NCBI GenBank assembly: GCA_013398055.1
Contig: VZRS01012467.1
Span: 186,001 to 250,000 of the forward strand
From: Ifrita kowaldi
Taxonomy: Eukaryota; Chordata; Aves; Passeriformes; Cinclosomatidae
Direction of reading: 5' to 3'
DNA length: 64,000 bases
Part shown: positions 25,601 to 38,152 of the stretch, piece after piece
How the letters are laid out: each line of letters begins with the position of its first letter
How positions within the stretch are numbered: position 1 is the stretch's first letter
The notes under the pieces: generated by a model
What the model was told of the DNA's origin: nothing
The model's database searches: none
What the model saw: only the letters and a program-made list of their open reading frames with translations
Program-made: the position numbers and the translations under genes

Positions 25601-28600
25601 AAAATCCTGCCAATTTCCATTTTATTATGATGTCACTACATTAGTGTCTTTAGTCCATGAAATTTGAAAGAAAACTTCAACTTGTAGGCTTAAAAACCAA
25701 AGTGGGAAGAAAGACTAAAATCAGCCTGAGGATGAAAGAGTTTCATGTCAATCTTACCTTGTTGGTAGGGTGCTGGCTCAAACGATGGGGCAGCTCCTCT
25801 GGGGTCTTGGTAAAACATATCTGCTTGTTGTGCATTGTACAACTGAGACCCTCGGGGTACCATCTGCAACTGCTTGGTGACAGACACTGAGGGCAGATCT
25901 GCTGGTGCCCGAGCAGGCACAGGATGAGGGTTCACTGGCAAGGCAGAAATAGAGCTCTTGGGGACAGATTCCAGCCTAAAAAGTGGAAAGACAGCACTGC
26001 TCATTAAGGCCTGGTATAGCACACTGTACTCTAACACACTGTTCTTTGTCTACACTCCACCTTCTGAAGGCTTCTATCACCTTCTCCAATTAAAATATAA
26101 GCAAACAGGGAATTAACGCAATTTAGAGTTTTAGTTTTAGTTCTCTACTCTAGTATATAATCACTAAAAAAACCCCAACCAAACACAAGAACAACCACAA
26201 TCCCCATTCTGTTTCTTTATCTTAAAGAACTGGTTTACTTTGTTTCTACTCCAGATTTACACACACAATAATTTGAACAACAGGTAGGAAGACCCGTACA
26301 AGTCAGGAGGGGATCCAGGGGCGCTGCTACTCAGATGGTCCATCTTCCCTGGCTTCAGGGCAGTTTCATAACCGGAGTCAGTCCCTCGAGAAATTAGTTG
26401 CGTCACCGTGCTGCCTGTTGACACAATTCCATTTGGCAGCGCAGAAGTTTTCCTATTGGGCAAATCCACTCCCCCTTCCTCTGAGAGGATAGCTCCTGAA
26501 GGCAGGCCCACCTCATTCAGCTGGCCCAGGGAGGCACTAAGGGGTCTTCTGGGAACGAGACGCTTGTTCATTTTACGGAATCTTCAGAAAGAGAAACCAC
26601 ATATCAAAAATTGAAACAAAAAACCCCACCAAGTAAAAGGAGCTGTACTTTCAAGATTTTTCAAACATGGAGTCTACCAAAAGCTTCCTTTTATTCAAGT
26701 TCCCCAAGGAGCTTGTGAGAATACCTCTTAGAATACAACCTCCCTGATAGCTGATCTATTAATAGCAGTTTCAATTAGAACAAGGACGGACTTTTAATGA
26801 CAAGTACATCAAGAATTCACAGGAAAACTTCACACAGCAAATTTACAAATCCTACTTTCTTTACACATATGCATCTCAAGAGGAGAGAACCAAAACCAAG
26901 CATCACATAAAGTACTACTATCACATAAAATACAGTAACACAAGCTTCAGAGTAAGAAACACAGACTGTTCAAGCCTGTTTTATTCAGAGAAGAAACTAA
27001 TAGCAGAAAATTTAAGTGAAAAAATATGAATTTATACCCTTCTGCTCCATTTGTCCAGTAATAAGCCAAGTGTTTACTAACGTGTGATATATTTTAAAGC
27101 ACCGTTTAAGATTTATGTTACTATATCAATATCCAGCTTACACAATTTCTGTTGTTTGATAAAGTGATTGCAGAGATAAAAACTCTATGAACACGCAGCA
27201 ATTCCAAAAATCTAACTGCTTCTGACCAAAGCCTGAACAAATACAGGTATTTTAACCAACATTCCACAGAAACCAGTAGGCCAATGGTACTGGAGAGAAA
27301 ATTCCAGAATTGAAGGTTCTCCACTAAATACCCTGCCATTAGTTCAGATCCCAAAATCAAGTGTGAGGGTATATTTGCAGACCCGAGTGTTCTTGCTGAA
27401 CAAGAGGCTATTTCTTCAGCAGGGCTGAAGCTAACACTTTCATATCATAAATAACAGTCAGAGTGAGATGGGAACCCAGACTATGAAGGTACACACATTA
27501 CTGTAGGAAAAGGTGCCAGTTATTACTCAATCTTTAGATAATCTTTGTAGTTGCCCACATGCATTAACAGCAACACATCAGAGGTAAAAAGGGGTTTTAT
27601 TGTTGGGGCTGTTTTGTCTTTTAGATGTTGTTGCAGTCTCCACGTGTGCAGGACATACATTAATTTTTAAAAGTTCAGTACTTGCCTATGCACACAGGGT
27701 CTTTGTCCCTTGCCAAGAGAGGGATGAGCTGCTGTTTAAGCAAGTTTAGATTATAATTTGCTCTCCAAGGCATTAACACACATTTCCCCATAACCTTCCT
27801 CTAAACTTAAAGCTATAGAGAGAGATATGGGAGTCACACAGCAACAGCAATGCGTATTATTCACTAAGCATTTTCAAAAGGAGAAGCACTAACACAATAG
27901 CTACTTAAAGGAATTAAGCAAAGATAAAAGGTACAAGGAACAGTCAGAACTCTCAAGTTCCTCAACCACCCACAGAAACTGTTGGAATCCGAAACTGAAC
28001 AAACATTCTCTTCAGCCCAGGACAACATTAATACCAAGGCATGCAAGTCAGTCTGGCTACAACAGGCCGCCCTCACCTGCAAAGCTGACAAACAGTCCTT
28101 GATACATACAACTGGCTCAGAGGCCTAACACTGACCCACCACCCGACACAGGTTAACAAAACCCTCCCAAACAGCGCTACCAATCTCCATTTCATTAGCA
28201 CGATGACAGAAGGCAAAAAACCCTCCAACTGTTTCTGCAGCACGCAAGTACTGAAGTCCTGTTCCTTGTTCAGGTGAATAACTTTGTCATTCTAACACCA
28301 TGCGCTCTCCTCTTCTTTCTTCATGTTTTGTGTATGCACTGCATGCTGGCTATACAGCCCATGAACTGACATTAATGCTTTGAGTTTCAGGTTAAGAAAG
28401 GACAAAGAAACACTGCATGCCAATTCCAAACTTTTAAAGTGTTCTTCTCACTATAATTCAAATAAAAGATGCTTTTTTTTAGCCCAAAAAGCAAGCAACA
28501 AGTTAATATACTACATAAAATACACTGTGTACTTATTTCTTTTAGCTCCTAAACAATCCATTTTACTTAAAAAAAAATTAAAACAACCTGCATAACAACA

Positions 28601-31600
28601 GCATCTTGCTCTTGCATAGCCCTCCTAAATCTGTAATGGATCTAGATTATTTACAGCAGACTTGATATGATCATCATTTTTAAACTCTACAACAACAGAT
28701 GTAACCAACTGAAGGTTCCTGCATGAAACTTTCTGACAGATTGCACAAAGAATTGTTGCAGGAGAAAAATCCTGGAAAGTTAGTTTTTAGCTCTTTGGAG
28801 AGCTAGCAACACATTTCTTACATTTGGAAAACTGCCAGCAACCTACCTGAATAAAAAGAGAAGATAAGAAGTACTCCCAAATAACAGCCACTGTGAATGC
28901 CATCACACAGCATGTTTAGTCACACTCAAGAAGTAAGGAAAACAGCCCACCTCCAAAAATCTTGGATAACATTTGTGTAACATCAAACTTTCAGAGCTGC
29001 GTTACTGCTGAACAAAGCAAACATCCTGTATGGAAGAACAAGTAGCTCCATAGCCTAAAAGATGACTGTTACAAGTTTATTACATAATTTCTTGTTGGTT
29101 TAACAGCCAGGTTATAACTCCTTTCCCCGTCACTCCTAGATATGAGAAATAACTCTTACCAAGAGTGAAACAAAGATTGGACTGCTTTCTACTAGCAGAG
29201 GTACACTTACTTTTCCAGTTCCTCCTGTGAGTGTGCGAAGGTGCAGCTGGCCCCTCGGGGACATCCCCCTCTCTGCTTCATGTCTCGGCACATGTATGTC
29301 TTGTACTTGCTGTGCTGAGGGGGCTGACAAGGTTAAAGAAACCAGGTGAGATACCTGAACATGAAAGTTCACTTAACCAAGTTGAATGTATTATCTTATC
29401 AAAAGCTTGATGTTTGACTGTCGATAATTCTTCAAATTTAAGTGTTTCTGAAAAACCAAATACAAAATAAATGACTGAAGCACTTGAGTTTGGTTCTTCA
29501 ACAGAACCAACAGATTCAAGAGTACATATTTTGACAACTCTCAAGTTTCTATAACATTTTTATTCAAAATCCTTACCAGAGAGCTTCCTGGAACACAGCT
29601 GCACATTTTAAGACACAGTTAAATGGACAAAACTGATACAGGATGAAAAAATGAAAATGAATGATGAAATAACCAGATATACCCTATCAATAGTTCCCAC
29701 CAAGTGAAAGGTCTGTAAAAGCCAACTCGCTTTCTGAGAAGCTCAGCCAAAAGGTGTATAGCTGTAAGAAGTCACCTGCAAATTGTTGGTTTTTGGTTTG
29801 GTTTGGTTTTGCCATCTACTGTAGTGAGAAGATCCAGGCAGGGTGAATATAAGCCACACAGCCTTTTACTGGCCACTGCTGCCAGGTAGCACAACTTTAC
29901 CTAGTGCTCAGCAGACATCCCTTTTCCACTCAGGAGGCTCTGGGTTCCCTTCCATGAAGCACTGCATGTACCACAGGTTCTCCACAACAAAAACTCTTGC
30001 TGTTTTCCCCTCCCAGATTCCCACTTATACATTTCTACCACTTTTCCTTGCGCTGGTGACAGTGCTCATTATCAATCCCAAGTAATGCAAAAAGGTGGAA
30101 CAGCAGAAATAATTTACTTTAGTTTTCCCATTTTTTTGGGGATAATCTTTTAACTAGTTGAGCTCGCCAAACCAGCTCCCCAAGAGGATGAATGCCAAAG
30201 CAAGGGAAGAGTAGGACTGGGACCAGCAGCTCCGTATTTCAGCAGCATTTACATCAACTGAGCTACGCAACAAAATGAGACCAAATGAATGTGTGATAAG
30301 GTAACTATGAGATAAGCTAATATATAATATTTGGCAACATAATTTCATTGCTGAAAAAAAAATTTGTTTCAGGAACTTGGATTGCACCTTCCTATGAACT
30401 ATATTCATAAATCTTCAAGCTTGACAGACCATTAAGCACAAGTATAAGGATAATTTCATTAACATAGAGCCAGCTGACTGAAAAATGTCATGTTAAAACA
30501 AAACCAAGAAAATTCCCACAAATCACAGCAGCACCCCAGCATCCCTTCCCCACCCTCTACTCAGGAAGGTTATGATCTATTTCCCTAAGCCTGAAGCTGG
30601 ATCAGACTGTTTTCCTTCCATCCTAGTGAGCTGTGAAAATTAATTCAACAGGTTTTGGGGGTAAATATGTGTTGTTTCAGGTTTTTTCCTTTCTTGTTTC
30701 TTTTTTGATAAATATGACCCAGCAGTGATGTTTTCTATCAGCTCCTTTTCAAACCAAATCTTTCCAGACAACATCAGTAAACCTCTACTATAGGATACAG
30801 CCAACAAAACTTAATGGTACATATTTCCCAAATGATTTAGCTTTTACCTGTTGTTGATCTGTTCCTTTTTTGCTGTGATTCTGGATATAATCAACTAAGC
30901 CATGAACCACAGTCCTCACAGCAACTAGCCCATTTTCCAGTTGTTCCCATGTTGGAGGAGGAGCATCTGTTGCATGGACACCAAACACAGAATATAAAAA
31001 GAAAAATCAGAAGCATTTTCCAAAACCAGGTACAACCTCTCCCCATCAGTATCACAAAACCTGACTAGGCAATTTATAAAAAAAGTTTTATCAGTAGATA
31101 AAAAGCATTCAGCACCTTAATTCTGGGACATTCAGCTCTTACAGAACAGAGGTATCTACAAACTTAAGACTGAACTGAAGAAAATACCAAATGAACCAGT
31201 AAGACTATTATTAGCATGTCAAATTATTTCCTTTTACAAGAACTTTCACATCTCAGAACTCCAGAGTAAAGGCATTGTACAAACTCTTCTCACAATGAAA
31301 AACATCAGGTTCAAAATCCCTCTTTGCATTCAGACTCCTGGAGGTAAAACCATTCTGTATGAATACGGTCATCACTGGCCTGATTACACAGGCACAGACA
31401 CAGAACAACAACAGAAATTAATGCTTCTCATGTGGAAAAAACATCAAAAGGCAAATCTATGAATCAGACCACCATCTAAAACACTGTGAATAGACTGTAC
31501 CGTCTCAATTCTATAGGAGCACCTTTTCTTTTTAGCCAATTTACTTTTCTAAGTTTTTGAATCTGTTCCAGCAGCTGACACTCCCACTGTGTGCCTGCAC

Positions 31601-34600
31601 ACTCTGCTGCAAAGCACAGTACCTCAAAGTGCCTTTCAAGATCTTTAGCAGAATTAATTGCATTGTATTCCACTCATAGGGACTAAATTCTTCCAGAAGT
31701 ACTTCAACATGCTTCCCTGCTGTTCTTTAGGCAACTCAACAGTACAGAAAAAAACCACACAGATCAGACTTGGCTAGTGAAACCAAGGGAGGCTATTAGT
31801 GATGCCACTTTCCATATCAGTTTTTTGCTAACAAATTTGCAGTATACAGGTTTGTCCGCAGTTTGTTCCAATACGAAAAATTTGGGAAGAAAGCACTGCA
31901 TTTCCTTTAGCTGTAAAACATAGCTGGTCCTCATTGGAAAGGAAGTTTAACTTCTGTTTGTTTAAACAAATATAAAGTACAACTTTTCATCTCCTGAAGT
32001 TGTAGTTTGTATCTTTTTACTATTTTGATATATAATACTGATTTTACAAATTTGAGCACGTATAAAATAAAACTTTAGCCACAGGACTTTGTTCTGTCCC
32101 TTTCCTTCCCCGTCAGGTGGTCCATCCTCGCAGCACTGCTGACTGTTTCAACAATTTCTATCTTTCTCTCCTCTGTCAACAGCTTAGGTTTTATTTCCCA
32201 GTTAAATTCTTTCCAACTATCTTCCACTTCCCAGACTCTTTCCTACCTTTGCAGAATTACATATGAACAAGAAATATACGAAATTCCATAGGGTAACAAA
32301 CCATTCTAGTCTAGACTGACTTTTGCCCAGCTTCTCTCTACTCAGTCTATCAAAATTCTACTTTGGAATCCAAAACTCTTAAGTTGATGAGTCAGGAGGA
32401 TGTTTCCTTACACTTGATGATCAGCTTTCAATCCTTGAACAGTGTTAAGCTCATCCTGCTAAACTTTTCTTAAAGATTTTCTTAAAAGCATCCAGATTTA
32501 CCTGGACTGGGATCAATATTTGCCAGGAGTTCTAGGTGAGGTCGAAGACGATTCAGGTTAGCTGGATCTCCAGTCCTCTGAAGAGCAATAGTTAATTCCT
32601 GAACACTCTGTGCAAATGAGGCTGGGGTCTGCAACTTAAAAAAATTATCATAATAAACTTTCTGCAGGCATAGTAATCCTCATGGTTTCTGAAGGCTGCT
32701 CCACAAACTCACAAGAATTGTCTCCCAAAACTGGAGATTAACGTCTTTCACAGAAGCCCATTCCAATGAACCCTTTCTATTAAGAATGCATAGTTCTTTG
32801 ACACTGCATTAAATTACACCTCTAAATAGACAAAATAAGGGCTGGTATTATTGCTAGCAATAAAACCTATTTCTTTTGTGTTGTGCTGCCACCCAGGAAA
32901 AAAAATGGGCCATATTAGAAACCATTTAATTTAGATTTCTGGAGAGTCTAGTATCTCCAATCCCCAAACCAACAGGTTTGCACTCTGCTTTAAACAGAGT
33001 ACAGCAAGCAGAAAATAAAGAACAAGCTGGTTGAAGGAAAAGATAGTTAGCAACATTCCATCTCCTAACATCACACAATTCCAGTATTTAAAACCCTTAA
33101 TTCCACCTAGGTCCTTCAGGAGATGTTTGGCAGGACACTTGAAAAGATGGGCAAAGGCATAAAAACACAGCAGACCCATCTTGAAGCTAATCCTTTTGCA
33201 CAGCAGACAAAGCAGTTGTTTTACAGCTTTTGTAGCCATTCAACAAGGTTCAGTTCTTCCCACCTGATTTAGGCACTTACAAATGAGTCCCCTAATCTAA
33301 AAGTCGATTTATCCTATGTTGCTTCTGAATGCAGAGTGATCTGGGCATTTCCAGAGTTTAAGTATTTTATTTAGGAAATGTGCTTTCACCTCTCTGTCTT
33401 ACTTCAGATATAGACTAGGGGACTCATTTTTTTTCCAACTTATGCCCTAACTTCCTGCCCGGAAACATGGACCATTAGCCTCTGTCACTACACTGGCACT
33501 TATCAGCTGTTCATAAGGGTCACATCCCAATTGTTTAGCTAAACTTTGTGGGTTTCCATCTGCAGAAAGATGTAAAGTAGCAAGAAATGTCAGGATGGTA
33601 GAGGGAGCAAGATTCATTAGGTTACAAATATATATTCTAATTATTTAGAGCATAATGGGTTTTGAAATAACAGGACAAATGATTAATGGGCAAGTCCACA
33701 TGGACACAGTTTCTAAGTTCAATGTTACAAACATTTAAACCTACTACAGTTGCAAACAAGATGGACTGGGCTGATTTTAGGTGGCTTTACCTTGTCGATG
33801 ATACTCTGCATGTGGGATTTGTGAGACTGGTCTCCATATAATAGCGAGGACCACTGGTCTGGTGCAATGCGCAAACCTGCTTCCATAGCTATTTGAACTA
33901 TCTGGGAATCATGTTCCCTCCTCAGAGCTTCGTAAGTCCGAAATTCCTCCTTCAGTTGCATCAGGGAGGAATCCTCATCTCGCTTGGTCACCTAGTAAGG
34001 AGAAATGAGCCAATTACAATTAAGCAGGATAAACCCAAGATTACATGAAGTCCGAGGCAAGTGATGTCTTCAGTCAGCAACTAAGTCCTTCTCCCAAACT
34101 AAAATCAACTATGACACTACTCATTGAACACCAGTTCCTACATAAAGTAATACACACTTCATAGAGTGAAACCACTATAAAATGGATACAAAACATTATT
34201 TACTTGGACTCTGACTCACATATTGGTCGAAGTGTCATACTTCCTAAATGACTTTACAGCATCTACACCTTCAATCAAGATATTTTGTTTGCATTGCAGA
34301 ACTTTGCTTGAGGGTACAATTAGCAAAAACAAAGCATTTTTCTACTGATTTAGCAAAAGTGAATGACATTTGAGTTGAGCATCCAGTAACAGATATTAAA
34401 TACCGTAAAGTGCATTAAGCTGTTTAAGTTTTCTTCATACAGCTGACAGTCAGAAGTCTTCTATTTCTTTGATTCTAACAACACCACAACTGAATTAACA
34501 GAATTAGGAATTTTTCAGCTTTAAGCCACTTCTAAGAAGGTAAGTCTGCTGCCTTACATACAGGTTTTGTAACTGTGCCTCTGTGAAACTGTACAGAGGC

Positions 34601-37600
34601 AAAACCTAACTTTACAGCTTCACGTAGCTGATTCAGCCTACACTGCCATCACAGCTGAACAACAAAGAACTCTCCAAATTCACGGGGGACTTAATGAGCA
34701 ATACCTTCTCTAACTACACATATTTTCAGGCACATTTAATGTTACAGGACAATGAAAATTGAAAGTGAAAACCAATGGTTTTCATAGCATTATGAAACCT
34801 CCAGGCAGAATCTTCTTCATACCTTGAAGCACGAGGCTCTGTAAAGGAGCTGGACAACATGCCCAATGCTAGTTTTGGAAGCCTGAGGGAATCGCGGCTC
34901 CAGTCTCTGCACCACAAAGAGAACCAAGACCTTTCGTGACAGAGCAGATCCATCTTCCAAAGCCAGCAGAACCAGCTTTAAAGCCTCCTCTTGCATTGCT
35001 GAGAGTCAGGGGAAATGCAAAAAGAGACAAAGGATGAGAGAAGCCCAACCAAAATTTTTGCAGTTTCTTGTTCACCTACAATTGGGATAACAGCTAAAAA
35101 CTCCCACCAACAGACACACAAACCCACAGAGAAAAAAGGGAGCTGAGCAAAAAGGGAGGGCAAAGAGAAAAGGAACCCTTCCAAATTCCCAGACTGTGAC
35201 TCGGAAACACGACTTTTTACCTTTAATATTATTATCATTATTATGATTTTTTTTATTATATCATTATTATCATTATTACTACTACTACATCATCTATTTT
35301 GCGTATCATCTGATAAAAAGATTCCTTTGTTCCTGTCTGTACATCTCTTGATCATTAATATGAGTTTTCAAAGTGCATTGCCTATGCCCCACACTTATCC
35401 CAGAAGAAAAAGCTGACAGGCTAAGGAAGAGCAAGGTTCATTCCCATGCAAGTAAAAAAAAAACCACTGAGTGCCTACACCAATCAACCAGACTGCAGCA
35501 CCACTATTTTGCTATGTAACCAATCCCTCTCCTTCCTGAAGTGGTATGAAAGTTAGTATCTCAAAGTAAGTCTTCATCTGTTTCAGTCAGGAAAAGCTTC
35601 ACTATTTTTTCTTTAAGAAATTGGCTTCATATTTCAAGACTCAACAAGCAAAGTCTGTATTTTCAATAATGAGACTTTTTTTTTAAAGCAACATTGATTT
35701 CTTTCTAGTATTTTAAGCAAAGGAATTTAATTTATAAATACACAACTTCTTAAAAATGTGCACATGTAACTAACAAATCTATCCCCACAACTGCTTTGTA
35801 TATTTATTGCCCTAGAGAAGGAAAAGAAGCCATGCCAATCACTTCCAGTAATCTTATTTTTTCTAGAAAGGTCTTCAAGGAATAGCAAGTGAGAAGCAAC
35901 ATGTCATTTATCTTATGACAAGAACAGAAGGACACCTATCCTGAATTTCACAGAAGACTTGAAAAAGCATTAAAAATATGAGAAAACCCAACAGCAGCAG
36001 CCAAACAGACACATAATTAATTCTGAAGACTACTATTAAGAAATTAAGCTGCTGCTTAATAAAATCGCTTAGGCAATTGGACAGCCATTTATCAATGGCT
36101 CAGTTCTGAATTGCTTCTAGTACAGCTGTGATACTGCGATGTCACCTACCTGGCCCAAGGAACTGGCATCCTCTGGCTCTCACTGCAGCCCAGAGGTTGG
36201 AGGAGAGCTGCTGAGGGTTTTGATGCTGGAGAATGAGCTCTGTGACTGTTCTTTCACCCAATGACCGTGCTGCACGCATGGCTCTGATCCGCCCTTCCTC
36301 CTCCACCAGCTGGCAATGGACTAATGTCACAAGTTTCCTCTGCATGGGACGACTCAGCACACTCTGAGTAGTACTGTTAAGACCGACACCTTCAAAACAA
36401 AATGAAACAGAATAATAAGCTACCTTATATTCCTCTTCTAGTGCCAGCCTTCAGTGACTGTACTGGACAAGTGCAAACCTAGTTCTCCTGGTGTCCATTT
36501 CGTCAAAGGGAATACTAGTCAAGGCATATCAGAAGTTCACTTCTGCCAGTTTATTTCACTTGGCAATAAAAACAGTTTTCTGGGAGTCAGCCTCCCCACA
36601 GGCTTAAGTCTTGTGATTGACTGATCTGGCTTTTTAAGAAGACGGAACCTCTAATGAATCCTTTTCCCGTGTTGGTAGTTTGCCCCACACCCTCCCGTAC
36701 AGATTCCCAGTTCATCACGGACTTCAGGGATCACTTGGGCATTTGTTTATTTTCGTAACACATTTAGTTTCTTGCCTCTATGCAGTACCTTCACTGTTTT
36801 GGTCTAGAGCTTACATGAGTCCTGAACTACTTGGGTGACGTTTAATTATGTGCCAAAACTCTGAATCATAAATATGCTGAGAGCCACTTAATTCAGGTTA
36901 AAGGAACGAGTGACTCACTAGACATACAGCTGCCATGCTGCGTTTGCTCTACAGCCAGAGCTTGTTCACTGGGCCACCACTTCCCAGAGTGATACTGGTG
37001 TCACACTGCACTGGTCACAAAAGATTCAGACAGCTTCTCAAAAAAATTCGTTTTTGAAAACCTGATGCCCATGATGCTCAACTTCACCACCTGGGCTGAC
37101 AGACCGTCCAAATCCAGCACACGTAATATATATATAAAATCCATACTCTTCAACACAGTGCAGGTTTGCTAACATGGAACTACCCAGATTGACCCAGCTC
37201 TTGTATATGACCTTGTATAAACAAAGTATTACTTAAAATTTTCCTTATCTATCTTATATGCAGTAACTTGCTCATATCAGTTTATTCATCTTCTACATAA
37301 CAGCTGCATTACTACAGTTATCACAAAGCAGAACTGAAAAAAAAAAAAAGGGCAAAATTATCTATTTTTACTTACTCTGCAAAGATCAAATCAAAGTTTG
37401 TCTCAACTCACTACACCATGGCCAAACACCTCAGCCTTTCCTCTGAATTATTTTTGACATCTTCCAATACTACAACCCCCTCCCCTCCATGAAAACATAA
37501 CCTTAATGTTTAAGAAATCTGTTTCAATCTGTTTCTAAACTAGGTTTATATCCATTTTTCAAACATACTAACTATAATTTGGATAGTTTGTTTTGCATCT

Positions 37601-38120
37601 TATTTGGTTTTTTGCTTTAATTTTCCAAGGAAGCAATGCAGGAACTACCTCTTGCACTGCTGAGTGGTTTGAGGTACAACGCCAATTCTTCCACACATTT
37701 CTTGCCCTCCTCATAATGCTTGGTATCTTCAGCTCCACTGCATAAAGTAATCGGCTGTTGCTCAGGAACCTGAAGAGACATGACATGTACATCTACTATG
37801 AATATGCATAAATAAGGGGCAACCATGCTTATAAACACTTATTACTATAATGCATTTCCTGGGGTTTTTTCCCCCTTCTGTGATTTTTCTATATTAGTAC
37901 GCATTTTTTCAGCTTATTTACTGAACAAATAGCATAAAAAACCCCAGTGAAAATGAAAACCAGAAGACAGAATTTATGTTTAGTAGACTTCTTTTATTTA
38001 GTGGCCGAAAGGAGCTAGAAGCAGAAGGCTTAACATGGCACTTCCTATAACTATAAAACTTTGGCTAAAACAGAACACATTGAAACATCCCCAAAGCTGA
38101 CTGGCCAAGAAGCTCAGGGG

Positions 38121-38152
<32 letters not shown>

